A stretch of 64,000 nt of DNA, from positions 1,426,001 to 1,490,000 of the forward strand of contig CBDBIU010000005.1 in NCBI GenBank assembly GCA_965206025.1, given 5' to 3'. Source of the stretch: G963668345 sp965206025 (GTDB lineage Bacteria > Acidobacteriota > Terriglobia > Bryobacterales > UBA6623). Position numbers and translations under genes: made by a program. Position 1 is the first letter of the stretch. Each line of letters begins with the position of its first letter. Shown one piece after another: positions 1 through 8,877 of this stretch. The notes below the pieces were generated by a model, which saw only the letters and a list, made by a program, of their open reading frames with translations, was not told the DNA's origin and ran no database searches.

Positions 1-2
1 TG

Positions 3-587
3 ACGCTCACGCAGCCATCGGAGATAACCGCCGTCACTGGGATCGACGCCGTCACGCACGCCGTCGAGACCTGGGTGACGAAAAAGCGCAACCCGGTTTC
101 AGAACTCTTCTCTCGCCGGGCCTGGCATTTGTTGAGCGAAAACTTCCCTGTCGTGCTGCGAGAACCGAACAACCGCGCGGCACGGGCGGGCATGTTGCTG
201 GGATCTCATTACGCCGGCGCGGCGATCGAAAATTCCATGCTCGGCGCCGCCCACTCTTGCGCCAACCCGCTGACAGCTCACCACGGCGTAACACATGGCG
301 CGGCGGTCGGCCTGATGCTTCCCGCCGTCATTCGCTTCAACGCCGGAGAGGTGGGCGGTCTCTACGCGCAATTGGACGCGGATTTGGGTGGAGCGGAAGC
401 CTTGGCTCAAACGATTGAGGACTGGATGCGGCAGGCCGAGCTTCCTACGCGCCTCTCCGAGTACGATATTTCGCAAGAAGCCTTGCCGCTGTTGGCGGAG
501 GAAGCCGCCCGGCAGTGGACGGCGAGCTTCAATCCTCGCCAGGTCACGGCACGGCAGTTGCTGGAGATCTATCAACGTGTTTACTAA
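3..587 (+). CDS. Iron-containing alcohol dehydrogenase, C-terminal part (5' truncated by window edge)
   Basis: The reading frame is open from the first bases of the window to a TAA at 585-587, so only the C-terminal ~194 residues are seen. The metal-binding half of group III (iron-dependent) alcohol dehydrogenases is recognisable: TGIDAVTHAVE near the start supplies one histidine, and the later AAHSCANPLTAHHGVTHG block carries the further conserved histidines. Family members oxidise or reduce alcohols/aldehydes with NAD(P) in the cytoplasm; the substrate cannot be told from this fragment. The following gene is on the same strand but ~200 bp away behind a hairpin repeat, so an operon is unlikely. 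Confidence 0.88.
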   Translation, partial: TLTQPSEITAVTGIDAVTHAVETWVTKKRNPVSELFSRRAWHLLSENFPVVLREPNNRAARAGMLLGSHYAGAAIENSMLGAAHSCANPLTAHHGVTHGAAVGLMLPAVIRFNAGEVGGLYAQLDADLGGAEALAQTIEDWMRQAELPTRLSEYDISQEALPLLAEEAARQWTASFNPRQVTARQLLEIYQRVY

Positions 588-624
588 TAAGCTGTCCCGA
601 CAAGACTTTCCCATCTTCCCGGCG

Positions 625-775
625 AGGTGGCGCGCGCCTCCCGGCGTGCCGTGTCGCCATTCTTGGCGACATGTCTCGTTGGTGCGCCGGCCTTTCTGCC
701 GGCCGGTGGGATGCCGGCAAGAATCCCGGCACGGCACGCTGAAAGCGTGCGCCACGTCGCTGTCAAGCCAATCAC
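625..775 (+). repeat. Compound hairpin repeat between genes
   Basis: The segment contains TGTCGCC/GGCGACA (652-658 with 665-671) around a 6-nt loop. It is flanked by GTGGCGCGCGC...GGCGTGCCG and CGGCACGC...GCGTGCGCCAC, which can pair with each other over the whole segment. The inner hairpin recurs at 4285-4304 and 16462-16481. It could end transcription of the dehydrogenase, but there is no T-run. Confidence 0.6.
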
Positions 776-789
776 ATCTTAAGCACTTC

Positions 790-1908
790 TTGAGTGGTAT
801 TCCCGAGCGCCGCTTAGTCGGGATCCTAGCACTTTCCTTCCTCTTTGCCGCCGCCTCCGCGGCCGCCGACTGGCCGCTGTTTCTGGGCACTCCCCAACGG
901 AACGCCATTGCTCCGAACCCGCTTCCTCCTCCTCTTGAAGTCGAGTGGACCTACGAGGCCCCCGCCGGCATCGACTCGACCGCCATCATCGTGGACGGGG
1001 CGGTCTACTTCGGCGAGATGGATGGAAGATTCCATGCCGTCGATATCGAGACCGGCCATGGCAAGTGGACCTATCAGGCGAACCTGGGCGTCCCGGCGTC
1101 GGGGTGCGTGCTCGACGAGACCGTCTATTTCGGAGACGAGGACGGCGTTTTTCACGCTGTCGACATTGAGACGGGCCAAGCTCGCTGGACATACCAGGCC
1201 GGCGCGGAAATCCTCTCCTCGCCGAATTGTCTTTCCGAGGGGATCCTGTTTGGCTCCTACGACGCCAACCTCTACAGCCTCGACCCGCGGACCGGCGAGG
1301 TCCGCTGGAAATACCAGACCGAAGACCGTGTCCACTGTAGCCCGGCCGTAAAAGACGGTAAGACCTTCGTGACGGGCTGCGACGGAAAACTGCGGGTCAT
1401 CGACATCGCCAATGGGAAGGAAGTCAGCCAGGTTGACCTCAACGACTATGTGGCGGCTACTCCCTCACTAGTAGAGGATCGAGCCTATGTCGGGACCTTC
1501 GGCAATGAAGTCCTGGCCATCGACTGGAAGCGAGGGGAAGTCGTATGGCGCTACCACCATCCGAAGACCCGCTACCCGTTCTATTCCTCGCCCGTGGTCT
1601 CGAAAGGCAAAGCCATCCTTGGCGGGCGCGACAAGCGGATTCACGCCATCGACACCGAGACCGGCGAGCTGGTGTGGGAGTTCGCTACCAAGGGCCGAGT
1701 CGATTCCTCGCCGGTCATCGCCGGGAACGTCCTCTATGTCGGATCAAACGACGGCAACCTATACGCGCTGAATCCCGCCGACGGGACGCTGCTATGGAAG
1801 TTCACCGCCGGCGGACACATCGTTGCCTCGCCCGCCATTAGCGGCAACCGGCTTGTCATTGGCTCCCGTGACGGCGTGCTCTACTGCTTGCGGTCAAAAG
1901 GCGAGTAG
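790..1908 (+). CDS. Exported PQQ-like beta-propeller repeat protein
   Basis: The protein is ~372 aa if started at the TTG at 790, which directly precedes RRLVGILALSFLFAAASAAA, a plausible Sec signal peptide with an Ala-rich cleavage region. The frame stays open further upstream but would overlap the dehydrogenase gene, so the long form is rejected. The mature part is about eight ~40-residue blades of the type 'DG.VYFG..DG.FHAVDIETG...WTYQ', typical of PQQ-like/BamB-type propellers. The blades look structural; I see no quinoprotein catalytic signature. It probably acts in the periplasm as a scaffold or binding protein; the partner is unknown. The start codon is uncertain because no good Shine-Dalgarno sequence is visible. 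Confidence 0.8.
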   Translation: MSGIPERRLVGILALSFLFAAASAAADWPLFLGTPQRNAIAPNPLPPPLEVEWTYEAPAGIDSTAIIVDGAVYFGEMDGRFHAVDIETGHGKWTYQANLGVPASGCVLDETVYFGDEDGVFHAVDIETGQARWTYQAGAEILSSPNCLSEGILFGSYDANLYSLDPRTGEVRWKYQTEDRVHCSPAVKDGKTFVTGCDGKLRVIDIANGKEVSQVDLNDYVAATPSLVEDRAYVGTFGNEVLAIDWKRGEVVWRYHHPKTRYPFYSSPVVSKGKAILGGRDKRIHAIDTETGELVWEFATKGRVDSSPVIAGNVLYVGSNDGNLYALNPADGTLLWKFTAGGHIVASPAISGNRLVIGSRDGVLYCLRSKGE

Positions 1909-1919
1909 TCGTTGGAGCG

Positions 1920-2107
1920 AAGCCCGGCCGTTTGAGATGTAGGGGCGCGATTGGATCACGCCCGCTAGCCGACATGCTGCACACTGGCCGATGTGCACGA
2001 ACTGTTGCCGCGAGCCATGGCCGCCGCGCCTTGCGCCTTATCCACCGCGGGCCGTAGTGAGAAGAGCGGGTTAGATCGCCTCGCCAGGTGGTGAGAGATG
2101 CTGGCTT
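1920..2107 (+). repeat. Fold-back repeat family A, divergent copy
   Basis: It begins with a degenerate left end (agcccggccgttt) and contains the TAGGGGCGCGAT...ATCACGCCC palindrome. The right end GTGAGAAGAGCGGGTTA is followed at once by an inverted left end, CGCCTCGCCAGGTGGTGAGA. The interior aligns with the copy at 12174-12366 (CGATGTGCACGAACTGTTGC versus CGATGTACAAAAACCGTTGC). It looks like a composite of one element and the arm of another. Confidence 0.6.
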
Positions 2108-2538
2108 AAAGTAAAGCGGCGAAGCCGGGGCCGACTGCGGGAGTCCCGCTTCGGCGAGCGGGAGCACACGGAGTGGAAAACCGGTTTTGCGCTCCGTCCG
2201 GATTGGCTGGGGACCCCGTTCCGCCTCGCTCCCACGTATCACGTAGGGCGTCCCACCCGTTAACATTCAGCGCATCTCGGTATTTTACTTCCGCCTTCCC
2301 CTGTGAACTTCTTACTGTAAACAAGGGTGCGCCATGGGATACTTTGGATCGCGGGAGGACAAAAGGTTCAGCGGACAACCTGAGGGAACGTTTCGCTCTG
2401 GCCCCATGGGGAGGAGCTGAATTCCTCCGCCTCAAGGGGACGTATCGGATGGAGGCTTCGACCCCGGCCGAATCGAAGTTGGAATCGACTCTTTCTGTTT
2501 CTTGGATGGATTTCTCGGGGTAAGCCGGAAGAATCGTC
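2108..2538. other. Intergenic stretch without recognisable gene
   Basis: Open frames exist on both strands here (for example 2173-2523 on +), but the translations show no domain, signal peptide or ribosome site, so I do not call a gene. The promoter of the methyltransferase at 2539 should lie in this stretch. Confidence 0.4.
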
Positions 2539-3522
2539 ATGGCATCTGAATTAGCTGGGACTGGTGTTTCACGGGACGCGCGGCGGCGAGGACGAAACCG
2601 AGTTCTCGACGTCGTGAGCCTGATCGTGGTCTTGCTGGCCTTCTCCGTCTTCGCCTCGGTAGCCTTTCAAAAACTCTCCTTTTTTCGGTACGCGGTTTTG
2701 TTCGCTGTTGGGCAGAGCCAGAATTGTTCTTTCTATCGTTCCGTTCGTTTGCTCGAGGAAGCCCAAGATCGGTTTGAAATCTTCGAGCGCATGACCGCGG
2801 CCAGCCGAATTGTGGAGACGGAGGCCGACGGGTTGACTTTGTGGGAGACGCCGCGAGGCAAGTTTTGGGTTCCCCAGGCGGGCGATGACCATTCTCCGCA
2901 CTGGCTGTTCGCCGAACAGGAGAGCGGGATCTATGGTTCGGGCGAGACGGGTGTTCAACCCGGGGATGTCGTGTTGGATTGCGGCGCGCACGTGGGAACG
3001 TTCACACGGGCTGCCTTGGATGCGGGCGCGAAACTCGTCGTTGCGATTGATCCCTCGCCACCGGTTCTTGAAGCGCTGAGGCGGAATGTCGCCGAGGACG
3101 TTGCCGAGGGACGAGTGGTGATCGTCGAGAAGGGTGTTTGGGACCGTGAGGCCGTACTGCCGTTAATCATGACCGAGGACAATCACGGCACGCATCACCT
3201 GTCTCTGGAGACGTCCACCGAGGACTCGGTCATCAACGTGCCCTTGACAACAATCGACAACCTCGTCGCGGAACTCCATCTGGATCGGGTTGACTTTATC
3301 AAGATGGACATCGAAGGAGCCGAACAGAAGGCGTTGATGGGCGCTCAAAACACGCTGGCGAACTACAAGCCGAGGCTAGCCATCGCGGCGTATCATTCGC
3401 CGGACGATCAGACAAGAATTCCCGCCATTGTTAGAGCGGCGCGGACCGACTACGAGATGGACTGTGGCGGTTGCGGCGAAAGAGATCTCACTATTTTTGC
3501 TCTCACTCTCTTGTTTCACTGA
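2539..3522 (+). CDS. FkbM family SAM-dependent methyltransferase with N-terminal membrane anchor
   Basis: This 327-aa protein has one hydrophobic segment near residues 24-47 (VLDVVSLIVVLLAFSVFASV), suggesting a membrane anchor. A class I methyltransferase domain follows: motif I VVLDCGAHVGTFTR at ~143-156 and the FkbM signature VDFIKMDIEGAEQKAL in the second half. FkbM enzymes O-methylate sugars or small metabolites; the acceptor here is unknown, and envelope glycans are a reasonable guess from the anchor. The start ATG at 2539 is kept because the anchor begins shortly after it. A damaged duplicate of the catalytic domain follows immediately, so tandem duplication has occurred here. Confidence 0.85.
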   Translation: MASELAGTGVSRDARRRGRNRVLDVVSLIVVLLAFSVFASVAFQKLSFFRYAVLFAVGQSQNCSFYRSVRLLEEAQDRFEIFERMTAASRIVETEADGLTLWETPRGKFWVPQAGDDHSPHWLFAEQESGIYGSGETGVQPGDVVLDCGAHVGTFTRAALDAGAKLVVAIDPSPPVLEALRRNVAEDVAEGRVVIVEKGVWDREAVLPLIMTEDNHGTHHLSLETSTEDSVINVPLTTIDNLVAELHLDRVDFIKMDIEGAEQKALMGAQNTLANYKPRLAIAAYHSPDDQTRIPAIVRAARTDYEMDCGGCGERDLTIFALTLLFH

Positions 3523-3533
3523 TTGTCAACGGG

Positions 3534-4185
3534 CCTTACGGGAAGGGGGAGACCTGTTGGCGATTTTGCTGGCGCAGCAGGACCGGTACATCTACGGAGA
3601 TGACCGTCTGGGTGTCCGCCAAGGAGACATCGTTTTCGACTGCGGAGCGCACGTTGGCGTCTACGCCAGGAAAGCTCTTTCCGCGGGTGCGAAACTGGTT
3701 GTCGCCGTAGAACCGACTCCCGCGCTCGTAGAGTGCATCCGTCGGAATCTGGCGGGTGAAATTACGCAAGGGCGTGTCGTCGTCTCGGCCAAGGGGATTT
3801 GGGACCGGGAGGGCGCCTTGGCGCTTTTCGGAAACAGCAGCACGGGCGCCGGCAACAGCTTTGTCGTACGCGGGTCAGACACGGAAGCGATCGGTCAGAT
3901 TCCCGTGACAACCATCGACAACCTGGTCTCGGAACTCGAACTACCGGGCGTAGATGTCATCAAAGCGGACGTCAAAGGCGCACCGAAAGAATGATTACTG
4001 GGGCTACGGAAACGCTCGCGCGCTATCGCCCCCGCATGGTCCTTTCCACGGAAGAGCCGCCCGAGGATCCACAGCGGTTGGCACAGGTCGTCCGCGGCCT
4101 TCAGGCCGATTATGAGTTCACTTGCGGTCCCTGCCTGACCCATGGCGTCGAGCGAGTCTACACGGACGTCGTATTCTTTCACTAG
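3534..4185 (+). pseudogene. Degraded tandem copy of the FkbM methyltransferase
   Basis: The translation resumes the methyltransferase from the segment just before motif I (QGDIVFDCGAHVGVYARKAL) without the membrane anchor or the first ~125 residues. Near 3981-3985 the frame breaks. Before it the protein reads DVIKADVKGA, then runs into a stop; in the next frame it continues RMITGATETLARYRPRMV to a stop at 4185. Removing two bases restores GAERMITGATET, exactly what the upstream paralogue predicts (GAEQKALMGAQNT). It therefore lacks its N-terminus and carries a 2-nt insertion. It begins at the very end of the intact gene. Confidence 0.8.
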
Positions 4186-4261
4186 CCGACGCGGAGAGAA
4201 CGCTGCCGCCCGGCGACGAGCGAAGCCGAGCCGCCGGCGCAAGCCGGACTTTCTCCTTTGT

Positions 4262-4304
4262 GGCGCACGCCTCCCGGCGTGCCGTGTCGCCGTTCGTGGC
4301 GACA
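4262..4304 (+). repeat. Double-hairpin repeat upstream of murJ
   Basis: GCGCACGC/GCGT arms are followed by TGTCGCC (4285-4291), a loop, and GGCGACA (4298-4304). The same inner hairpin occurs at 652-671 and 16462-16481 with different loops (ATTCTT, GTTCGT, ATTCCC). Confidence 0.55.
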
Positions 4305-4367
4305 GCGGAGCCGCGCCCGTAGCCGCTTCCGGCAAGATAGTCCGGCACCGCGTGATAAGCTACCTTC

Positions 4368-6092
4368 ATGGCGATCGAGGCGCCTTCAACCCCGCAGGCG
4401 TCACCTCCCGAGCCGATCCAGCCCTCCTCCCACGCTCGCATCGTTCGATCCGCCGGCGTGATGAGCGCGGCCGTTTTGTTCAGCCGTATTACCGGCCTAA
4501 TCAGGGAAGTTGTTTTCGCCAAGTACTTCGGCGCGGGGATGCTCTATGACGCCTTCGTGGCGGCTTTTCGCATTCCGAACCTGGCTCGTGACCTGCTCGC
4601 CGAGGGTGCGCTATCGGCGGCCTTCGTAACCACCTTCTCGAAGTATCTGGCCACCAAGGGCGAGCGGGAAGCCCACCAATTGTCAAACCGCCTGGCGACC
4701 GTCTTGGTCCCCTTCTTAACGGTTTTGTGTCTTCTAGGCGTGATCTTCGCGCCGGCGATGGTGGATTTGATGTTCCCCGGCTACGGAGCGGTCGCGGGCA
4801 AAAGGGAGCTGACCGTCGAGCTGACGCGCATTATGATGCCCTTTCTGCTGTTCATCGCCCTGGCGGCAAAGGCCATGGGGGTGCTGAACTCCAAGGGGAT
4901 TTTCGGGCTTCCGGCCATGGCGTCGGCTTTCTTCAACATCACGGCGGTCGGATCGGGCTTGTTGCTCGGTTTTTACCTCGGACCCCGGCTTGGGATCGAG
5001 CCTATCGTCGGCATGGCGATCGGAACCCTGCTGGGAGGCTTCGTCCAATACACCTGCCAATGGCCGAAGTTGCGCGGGGTCGGCTTGCGCTATCGTCCCG
5101 ACTTCAACTTGTCTGATCCAGGCCTGCGTCAAATGCTTTTTCTGATGGGCCCGGCCGTTGTCGGGGCCGCCGCCGTCCAGGTCAACGTCGTGGTGAACGG
5201 CATTTTCGCCTCCCAAATAACGGACACTGCGGGGGACGTCGTCAATGGTCCGGTTTCCTGGCTGGTCTACGCCTTCCGCTTCATGCAGCTTCCTCTGGGA
5301 TTGTTTGGCGTTGCCGTGGCCGCAGCCACGCTGCCCTCGATTTCACGGAGCGCGGGCCGCGGTCAGATCGGGGCGTTTCGGGAGACGCTCTCCCGCTCGC
5401 TGGGGCTCGTGTTTTTGCTGACGATTCCCTCGGCGGTCGGCCTCATCGTGCTCAGCCGGCCGGTCGTCGGGTTCATCTACGAGAGAGGGGCGTTCACGGC
5501 CGTCGACACCGAGCAGACGGCGCACGCCCTGTCGCTTTACTGCCTCGGCCTGGCCGGGTATGCCGCCATCAAGGTGCTCACTCCCGCCTACTACGCCCTC
5601 AATGATGTCCGCATTCCGATGGCGGCGAGCGTGGGCTCGATTTTTCTTAATTACTCACTGAACTGGACCTTCGTCCGCGTTCTGGGCTGGGGACATGGCG
5701 GCTTGGCCTTCTCGACCTCGTTGGTGGTCACGTTTAATTTTCTGGCTCTGTTCTGGCTGATGAGGAGGAAGGTTCACCACCTGCTGGGCCGACGCTTACT
5801 TCGGAGCGTGTCGAAGATCTCGGCGGCCTCGGCGCTGATGGGACTGGCCTGTTGGTCGTCCTCCCGATCGCTGAGCTATGTCTTCGGCGAGGCGACCTTG
5901 GCCCGCATGCTTGACCTGAGTGTTTCCATATCCCTGGGAGTGCTTATTTTCTACGCTCTCTGCCGCCTTTTGCGCGTCGAGGAGGTGGAAAGCGCGAAAC
6001 AGGCCATCGTGGAGCGTTTCCGGCCCGGTTCGACGTCGCGGCGCGACGACCTGCAACGCCCCTATGATAGAATCGACCTCGATGGATACTAG
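4368..6092 (+). CDS. murJ: Lipid II flippase MurJ
   Basis: This 574-aa polytopic membrane protein of the MurJ/MviN branch of the MOP superfamily translocates lipid-linked peptidoglycan precursor across the inner membrane. After a hydrophilic ~25-residue N-terminal tail comes the family signature ITGLIREVVFAKYFGAG. It is followed by IPNLARDLLAEGALSAAFVT, which carries the conserved N/R and GA residues, and about 14 hydrophobic segments. RFMQLPLGLFGVAVAAATLP in the middle is also characteristic. Length is slightly above the usual ~510-530 because both ends are extended. The next gene starts 5 nt after the stop, so the two are probably cotranscribed. Confidence 0.95.
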   Translation: MAIEAPSTPQASPPEPIQPSSHARIVRSAGVMSAAVLFSRITGLIREVVFAKYFGAGMLYDAFVAAFRIPNLARDLLAEGALSAAFVTTFSKYLATKGEREAHQLSNRLATVLVPFLTVLCLLGVIFAPAMVDLMFPGYGAVAGKRELTVELTRIMMPFLLFIALAAKAMGVLNSKGIFGLPAMASAFFNITAVGSGLLLGFYLGPRLGIEPIVGMAIGTLLGGFVQYTCQWPKLRGVGLRYRPDFNLSDPGLRQMLFLMGPAVVGAAAVQVNVVVNGIFASQITDTAGDVVNGPVSWLVYAFRFMQLPLGLFGVAVAAATLPSISRSAGRGQIGAFRETLSRSLGLVFLLTIPSAVGLIVLSRPVVGFIYERGAFTAVDTEQTAHALSLYCLGLAGYAAIKVLTPAYYALNDVRIPMAASVGSIFLNYSLNWTFVRVLGWGHGGLAFSTSLVVTFNFLALFWLMRRKVHHLLGRRLLRSVSKISAASALMGLACWSSSRSLSYVFGEATLARMLDLSVSISLGVLIFYALCRLLRVEEVESAKQAIVERFRPGSTSRRDDLQRPYDRIDLDGY

Positions 6093-6097
6093 TCCGC

Positions 6098-6871
6098 ATG
6101 CACTCTGAGCTCACCTCGGTTCGCGAACTGCATAAGGTAGACCGCCGCCGCCAACAACTCAGTGCCGAAATCGCCCGCCTCCCGAAGCACGTCGCCGAAA
6201 TCGAGAAAAAGCTCCAGTCCCACCGCGAAAAACTGGAAAGTGACCAGGCGGCCCTAGAGGAGAACCACAAGCGGCGCCGTCAAATGGAAGGCGGCATCTC
6301 CACCCACGAGGGAAAAATCTCCCGCCTCCGCGAGCAGATGAGCGAAGCCAAGACGAATGCGCAGTTTCGCGCCTTCCAGCATGAGATCAAGTTTGCCGAG
6401 GACGAGATCCGCAAGATCGAAGACCGTATTCTCGACGGGATGGAGGAGGCCGAAGCCCTCGACCGGCTTGTTGGGGAGTCCAAGAAATCCCTGGAGTTGG
6501 AGGCCCGAAGCGTCGAGAAGGAAGTCCGCGAGGCCCAGGCGCGGGTGGTCGAGGACGAGGAGGAATTGGCGGCGGTCGACGTGCAGCGCAAGGAGTTGGC
6601 GGCCTCGATTTCCCCACAAGTCTTAGGCACGTATGAGCGCGCTCACAAGATGCGAGGCGGCGAGGCGGTCGCCGAGGCAAGCGCGGAGCGCTGTTTGGCG
6701 TGCAACGTGGTTCTGCGTCCGCAATTCAGCCAAATGCTGCGATTCGGCGAAACGGTCATGACTTGCGAGTCCTGCGGGCGCATTCTCTACTATGTTCCCC
6801 CGGATGAGGGCCCGCCCCTCGAAGATCCCGCCGGCGAGTCGAACGTCGCGCCCCATAACCGACCGGCGTGA
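6098..6871 (+). CDS. Coiled-coil C4 zinc-ribbon protein (CdsZ/DUF164 type)
   Basis: This 257-aa protein has residues ~5-190 that are almost entirely charged helix with heptad character (EIEKKLQSHREKLESDQAAL), a long antiparallel coiled coil. A C-terminal zinc ribbon follows, with C-x2-C pairs in CLACNVVL and CESCGRILYY. This matches the widespread 'zinc ribbon domain' family described in chlamydia as CdsZ and found beside many unrelated genes; its role is thought to be a nucleic-acid or protein adaptor. It starts 5 nt after murJ and ends 10 nt before the acyl-CoA dehydrogenase, so all three form a tight cluster. Its function in this organism is not known. Confidence 0.85.
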   Translation: MHSELTSVRELHKVDRRRQQLSAEIARLPKHVAEIEKKLQSHREKLESDQAALEENHKRRRQMEGGISTHEGKISRLREQMSEAKTNAQFRAFQHEIKFAEDEIRKIEDRILDGMEEAEALDRLVGESKKSLELEARSVEKEVREAQARVVEDEEELAAVDVQRKELAASISPQVLGTYERAHKMRGGEAVAEASAERCLACNVVLRPQFSQMLRFGETVMTCESCGRILYYVPPDEGPPLEDPAGESNVAPHNRPA

Positions 6872-6881
6872 GCATAGGCTG

Positions 6882-8030
6882 ATGTCCGCGACCGCACTGA
6901 CCACGCTGACGGAAGAGGAACTCCTGTTTCGTACCACGGTCACCGCCTTCGCGCGCGACGAGATCGCGGCCCACGTTCGCGAAATGGATGAGCGGGGCGA
7001 ATTCCGAGCGTCGCTGATCGGGCGGTTCTTCGAACTGGGGCTGATGAGTATCGAGACGCCGGAGCGCTACGGAGGCCAGGGAGGCTCGTTCTTTCAAGCG
7101 GCGCTGGCCGTCGAGGCGCTTTCCAGCGTTGACCCCTCCGCGGCGGTCATCGTTGACGTTCAGAATACGCTTGTCAACAACGCCCTGATCCGCTGGGGGT
7201 CGGAAGAGCAGAAGCAGCGTTATCTGCCGAAACTGGCCGCCGACACGGTCGGCGCCTACGCCCTCTCCGAACCAGGGTCGGGGAGTGACGCCTTCGCCCT
7301 GGCAACCAAAGCCGCGGAGGCCGGGGACCACTTCGAGATCACCGGCCGCAAGCTCTGGACGACCAATGCCAAAGAGGCGGGCTTGTTTATTCTCTTTGCC
7401 AACGTCAACCCCGAGGCAGGCTATCGCGGCATAACGGCCTTCCTGATCGAGAAGGACTTTCCGGGCATCACGGTCGGCAAGAAGGAAGACAAGCTGGGGA
7501 TTCGCGCGTCCTCCACGTGCGAGCTGATCCTCGATGGGTGCCGTGTTCCGAGACGCAATGTGCTCGGTGAAGTCGGCAAAGGGTATAAGGTGGCCATCGA
7601 AACCTTGAACGAAGGACGCATCGGTATCGGCGCGCAGATGGTGGGCCTGGCCGGGGCGGCTCTGGCTCACGCGCTCAGCTATGCCAAGGAAAGAAAACAG
7701 TTCGGAAAGCCCATCGCCGAATTTCAGGGCCTACAGTTCGAGTTAGCGCGAATGGCCACGGAAGTCGAAGCGGCCCGGCTGCTGGTCTACAACGCGGCGC
7801 GGCTCAAGGACTCGGGCGAAAAGTTCCTCAAACAGGCGGCGATGGCCAAATACCATGCCTCGGAAATGGCTGTTCGCGTGACGGCGAAAGCTGTTGACGT
7901 GTTGGGGGGCGTCGGCTACACGAAGGACTATCCGGTTGAAAAACTCTACCGCGACGCCAAAATCGGCACGATCTACGAGGGAACCAGCAACATCCAGCTA
8001 CAGACGATCGCCAAACAGATATTGGCCTGA
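6882..8030 (+). CDS. Acyl-CoA dehydrogenase
   Basis: This 382-aa FAD enzyme introduces the alpha-beta double bond into acyl-CoA during fatty- or branched-chain acid oxidation and passes electrons to ETF. Domain order is normal: N-terminal helical domain, the beta-domain signature YALSEPGSGSDAFALATKA, and a C-terminal helical domain with QFGKPIAEFQGLQFELARMA. The catalytic glutamate is in IYEGTSNIQLQT (about Glu366), the position used by short/medium-chain enzymes. The ATG at 6882 is preferred over an upstream in-frame ATG because the extra 30 residues are unlike the family and overlap the preceding gene. Chain-length preference cannot be read from sequence. Confidence 0.93.
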   Translation: MSATALTTLTEEELLFRTTVTAFARDEIAAHVREMDERGEFRASLIGRFFELGLMSIETPERYGGQGGSFFQAALAVEALSSVDPSAAVIVDVQNTLVNNALIRWGSEEQKQRYLPKLAADTVGAYALSEPGSGSDAFALATKAAEAGDHFEITGRKLWTTNAKEAGLFILFANVNPEAGYRGITAFLIEKDFPGITVGKKEDKLGIRASSTCELILDGCRVPRRNVLGEVGKGYKVAIETLNEGRIGIGAQMVGLAGAALAHALSYAKERKQFGKPIAEFQGLQFELARMATEVEAARLLVYNAARLKDSGEKFLKQAAMAKYHASEMAVRVTAKAVDVLGGVGYTKDYPVEKLYRDAKIGTIYEGTSNIQLQTIAKQILA

Positions 8031-8738
8031 CCTTGAGCCATCACCACTTCACGCTTCCTCCCAGCAGGCTCGGGGTCTCGGCATCGATCCCTTGACGGTT
8101 ACCTATCATGGATGTCCCAGGCCCGCTTGCATTAGCGTCTCACAAATACTTGTTGGCTCTTCCGGGTTTTTAGTGGGTGGCCAACGGGTAGCCGGCTCCT
8201 CCATCCTGCCGACCCGACGTCGCCCGCAGTCACATCGGAGCCCAAAAGGCGGCCAAGAAATCCCCAAATACCCTACACGCCAGTCCGGTCGTGGGCAACT
8301 CGTAAAGGGAATAAGACACTGATAAACAGGGAGTTATCTCTTTGAGTGTGGCCACTGGATGACAGTTGTGGATCCGCATTTCACAGCCTTCGGGAGACTG
8401 TACGACTACCTGCCAGCAGCCTTGCTCTACTCGTAACCCTTTGTTTATCAGTAATTCTTTTTGGCCAACGCAGTCGCCGCCCGGCCTTGGGGGCCGTAGA
8501 GTTGTCACGAAGCCCTTGAATGGCACCGAAGCAGGCTCCGGGAGGTCGGCCTCACAGTGGCGAGGGATCCGTCACTCACCGCCGCCAGCCACTAAAATCC
8601 CAGAAGAGCCTACTTGTTTGACTTGTGGTCGCTCCTCGTGGGATGCATCGGTGTCCGGCTGCTTCGCCCCGGCTTACGTTCTGAGCGCGATCACCGCGTT
8701 TGACTCGCACTTCTTCGATGGCGGCAAAGTCCTAGTCG
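8031..8738. other. Long intergenic region, no supported gene
   Basis: About 700 bp with only short, featureless open frames. A perfect 11-bp inverted repeat, ACTGATAAACA at 8318-8328 and TGTTTATCAGT at 8442-8452, encloses ~113 bp. This could be the ends of a decayed small mobile element, but I see no recombinase similarity between them. Confidence 0.4.
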
Positions 8739-8769
8739 GATAGAAACTTTCTATCGGCACGATAGAAGC
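8739..8769 (+). promoter_or_regulatory. Overlapping inverted repeats and sigma-54-like -24/-12 promoter upstream of the first amt gene
   Basis: GATAGAAA (8739-8746) and TTTCTATC (8748-8755) form a perfect palindrome with a 1-nt spacer. TTCTATCG (8749-8756) and CGATAGAA (8760-8767) form a second, overlapping one. The same bases contain GGCACG at 8756-8761 and GC at 8768-8769, the invariant -24 GG and -12 GC with consensus spacing of a sigma-54 promoter; the usual TT before GC is AA. The predicted transcript start near 8781 leaves a leader of ~97 nt. Nitrogen-controlled sigma-54 transcription of ammonium transporters is well established; its use here is inferred. Confidence 0.5.
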
Positions 8770-8877
8770 GTGTCAAACGCGCTCGCTCGTTGCAAGATAG
8801 AGGGCTAGAAGATGCCACGGAGGCAGACTCTGCCCGCCCTTGGGTGGCGCCTGAAACCAAAACGGAGGAGTGAGGAG

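Noticed and set aside
388..789. Long N-terminal extension of the PQQ-like protein frame
   Set aside because: It overlaps the dehydrogenase in another frame and crosses the hairpin repeat; the signal peptide begins after 790.
2106..2540. Open frames on both strands upstream of the FkbM gene
   Set aside because: No ribosome site, domain or signal peptide; high-GC DNA gives long chance frames.
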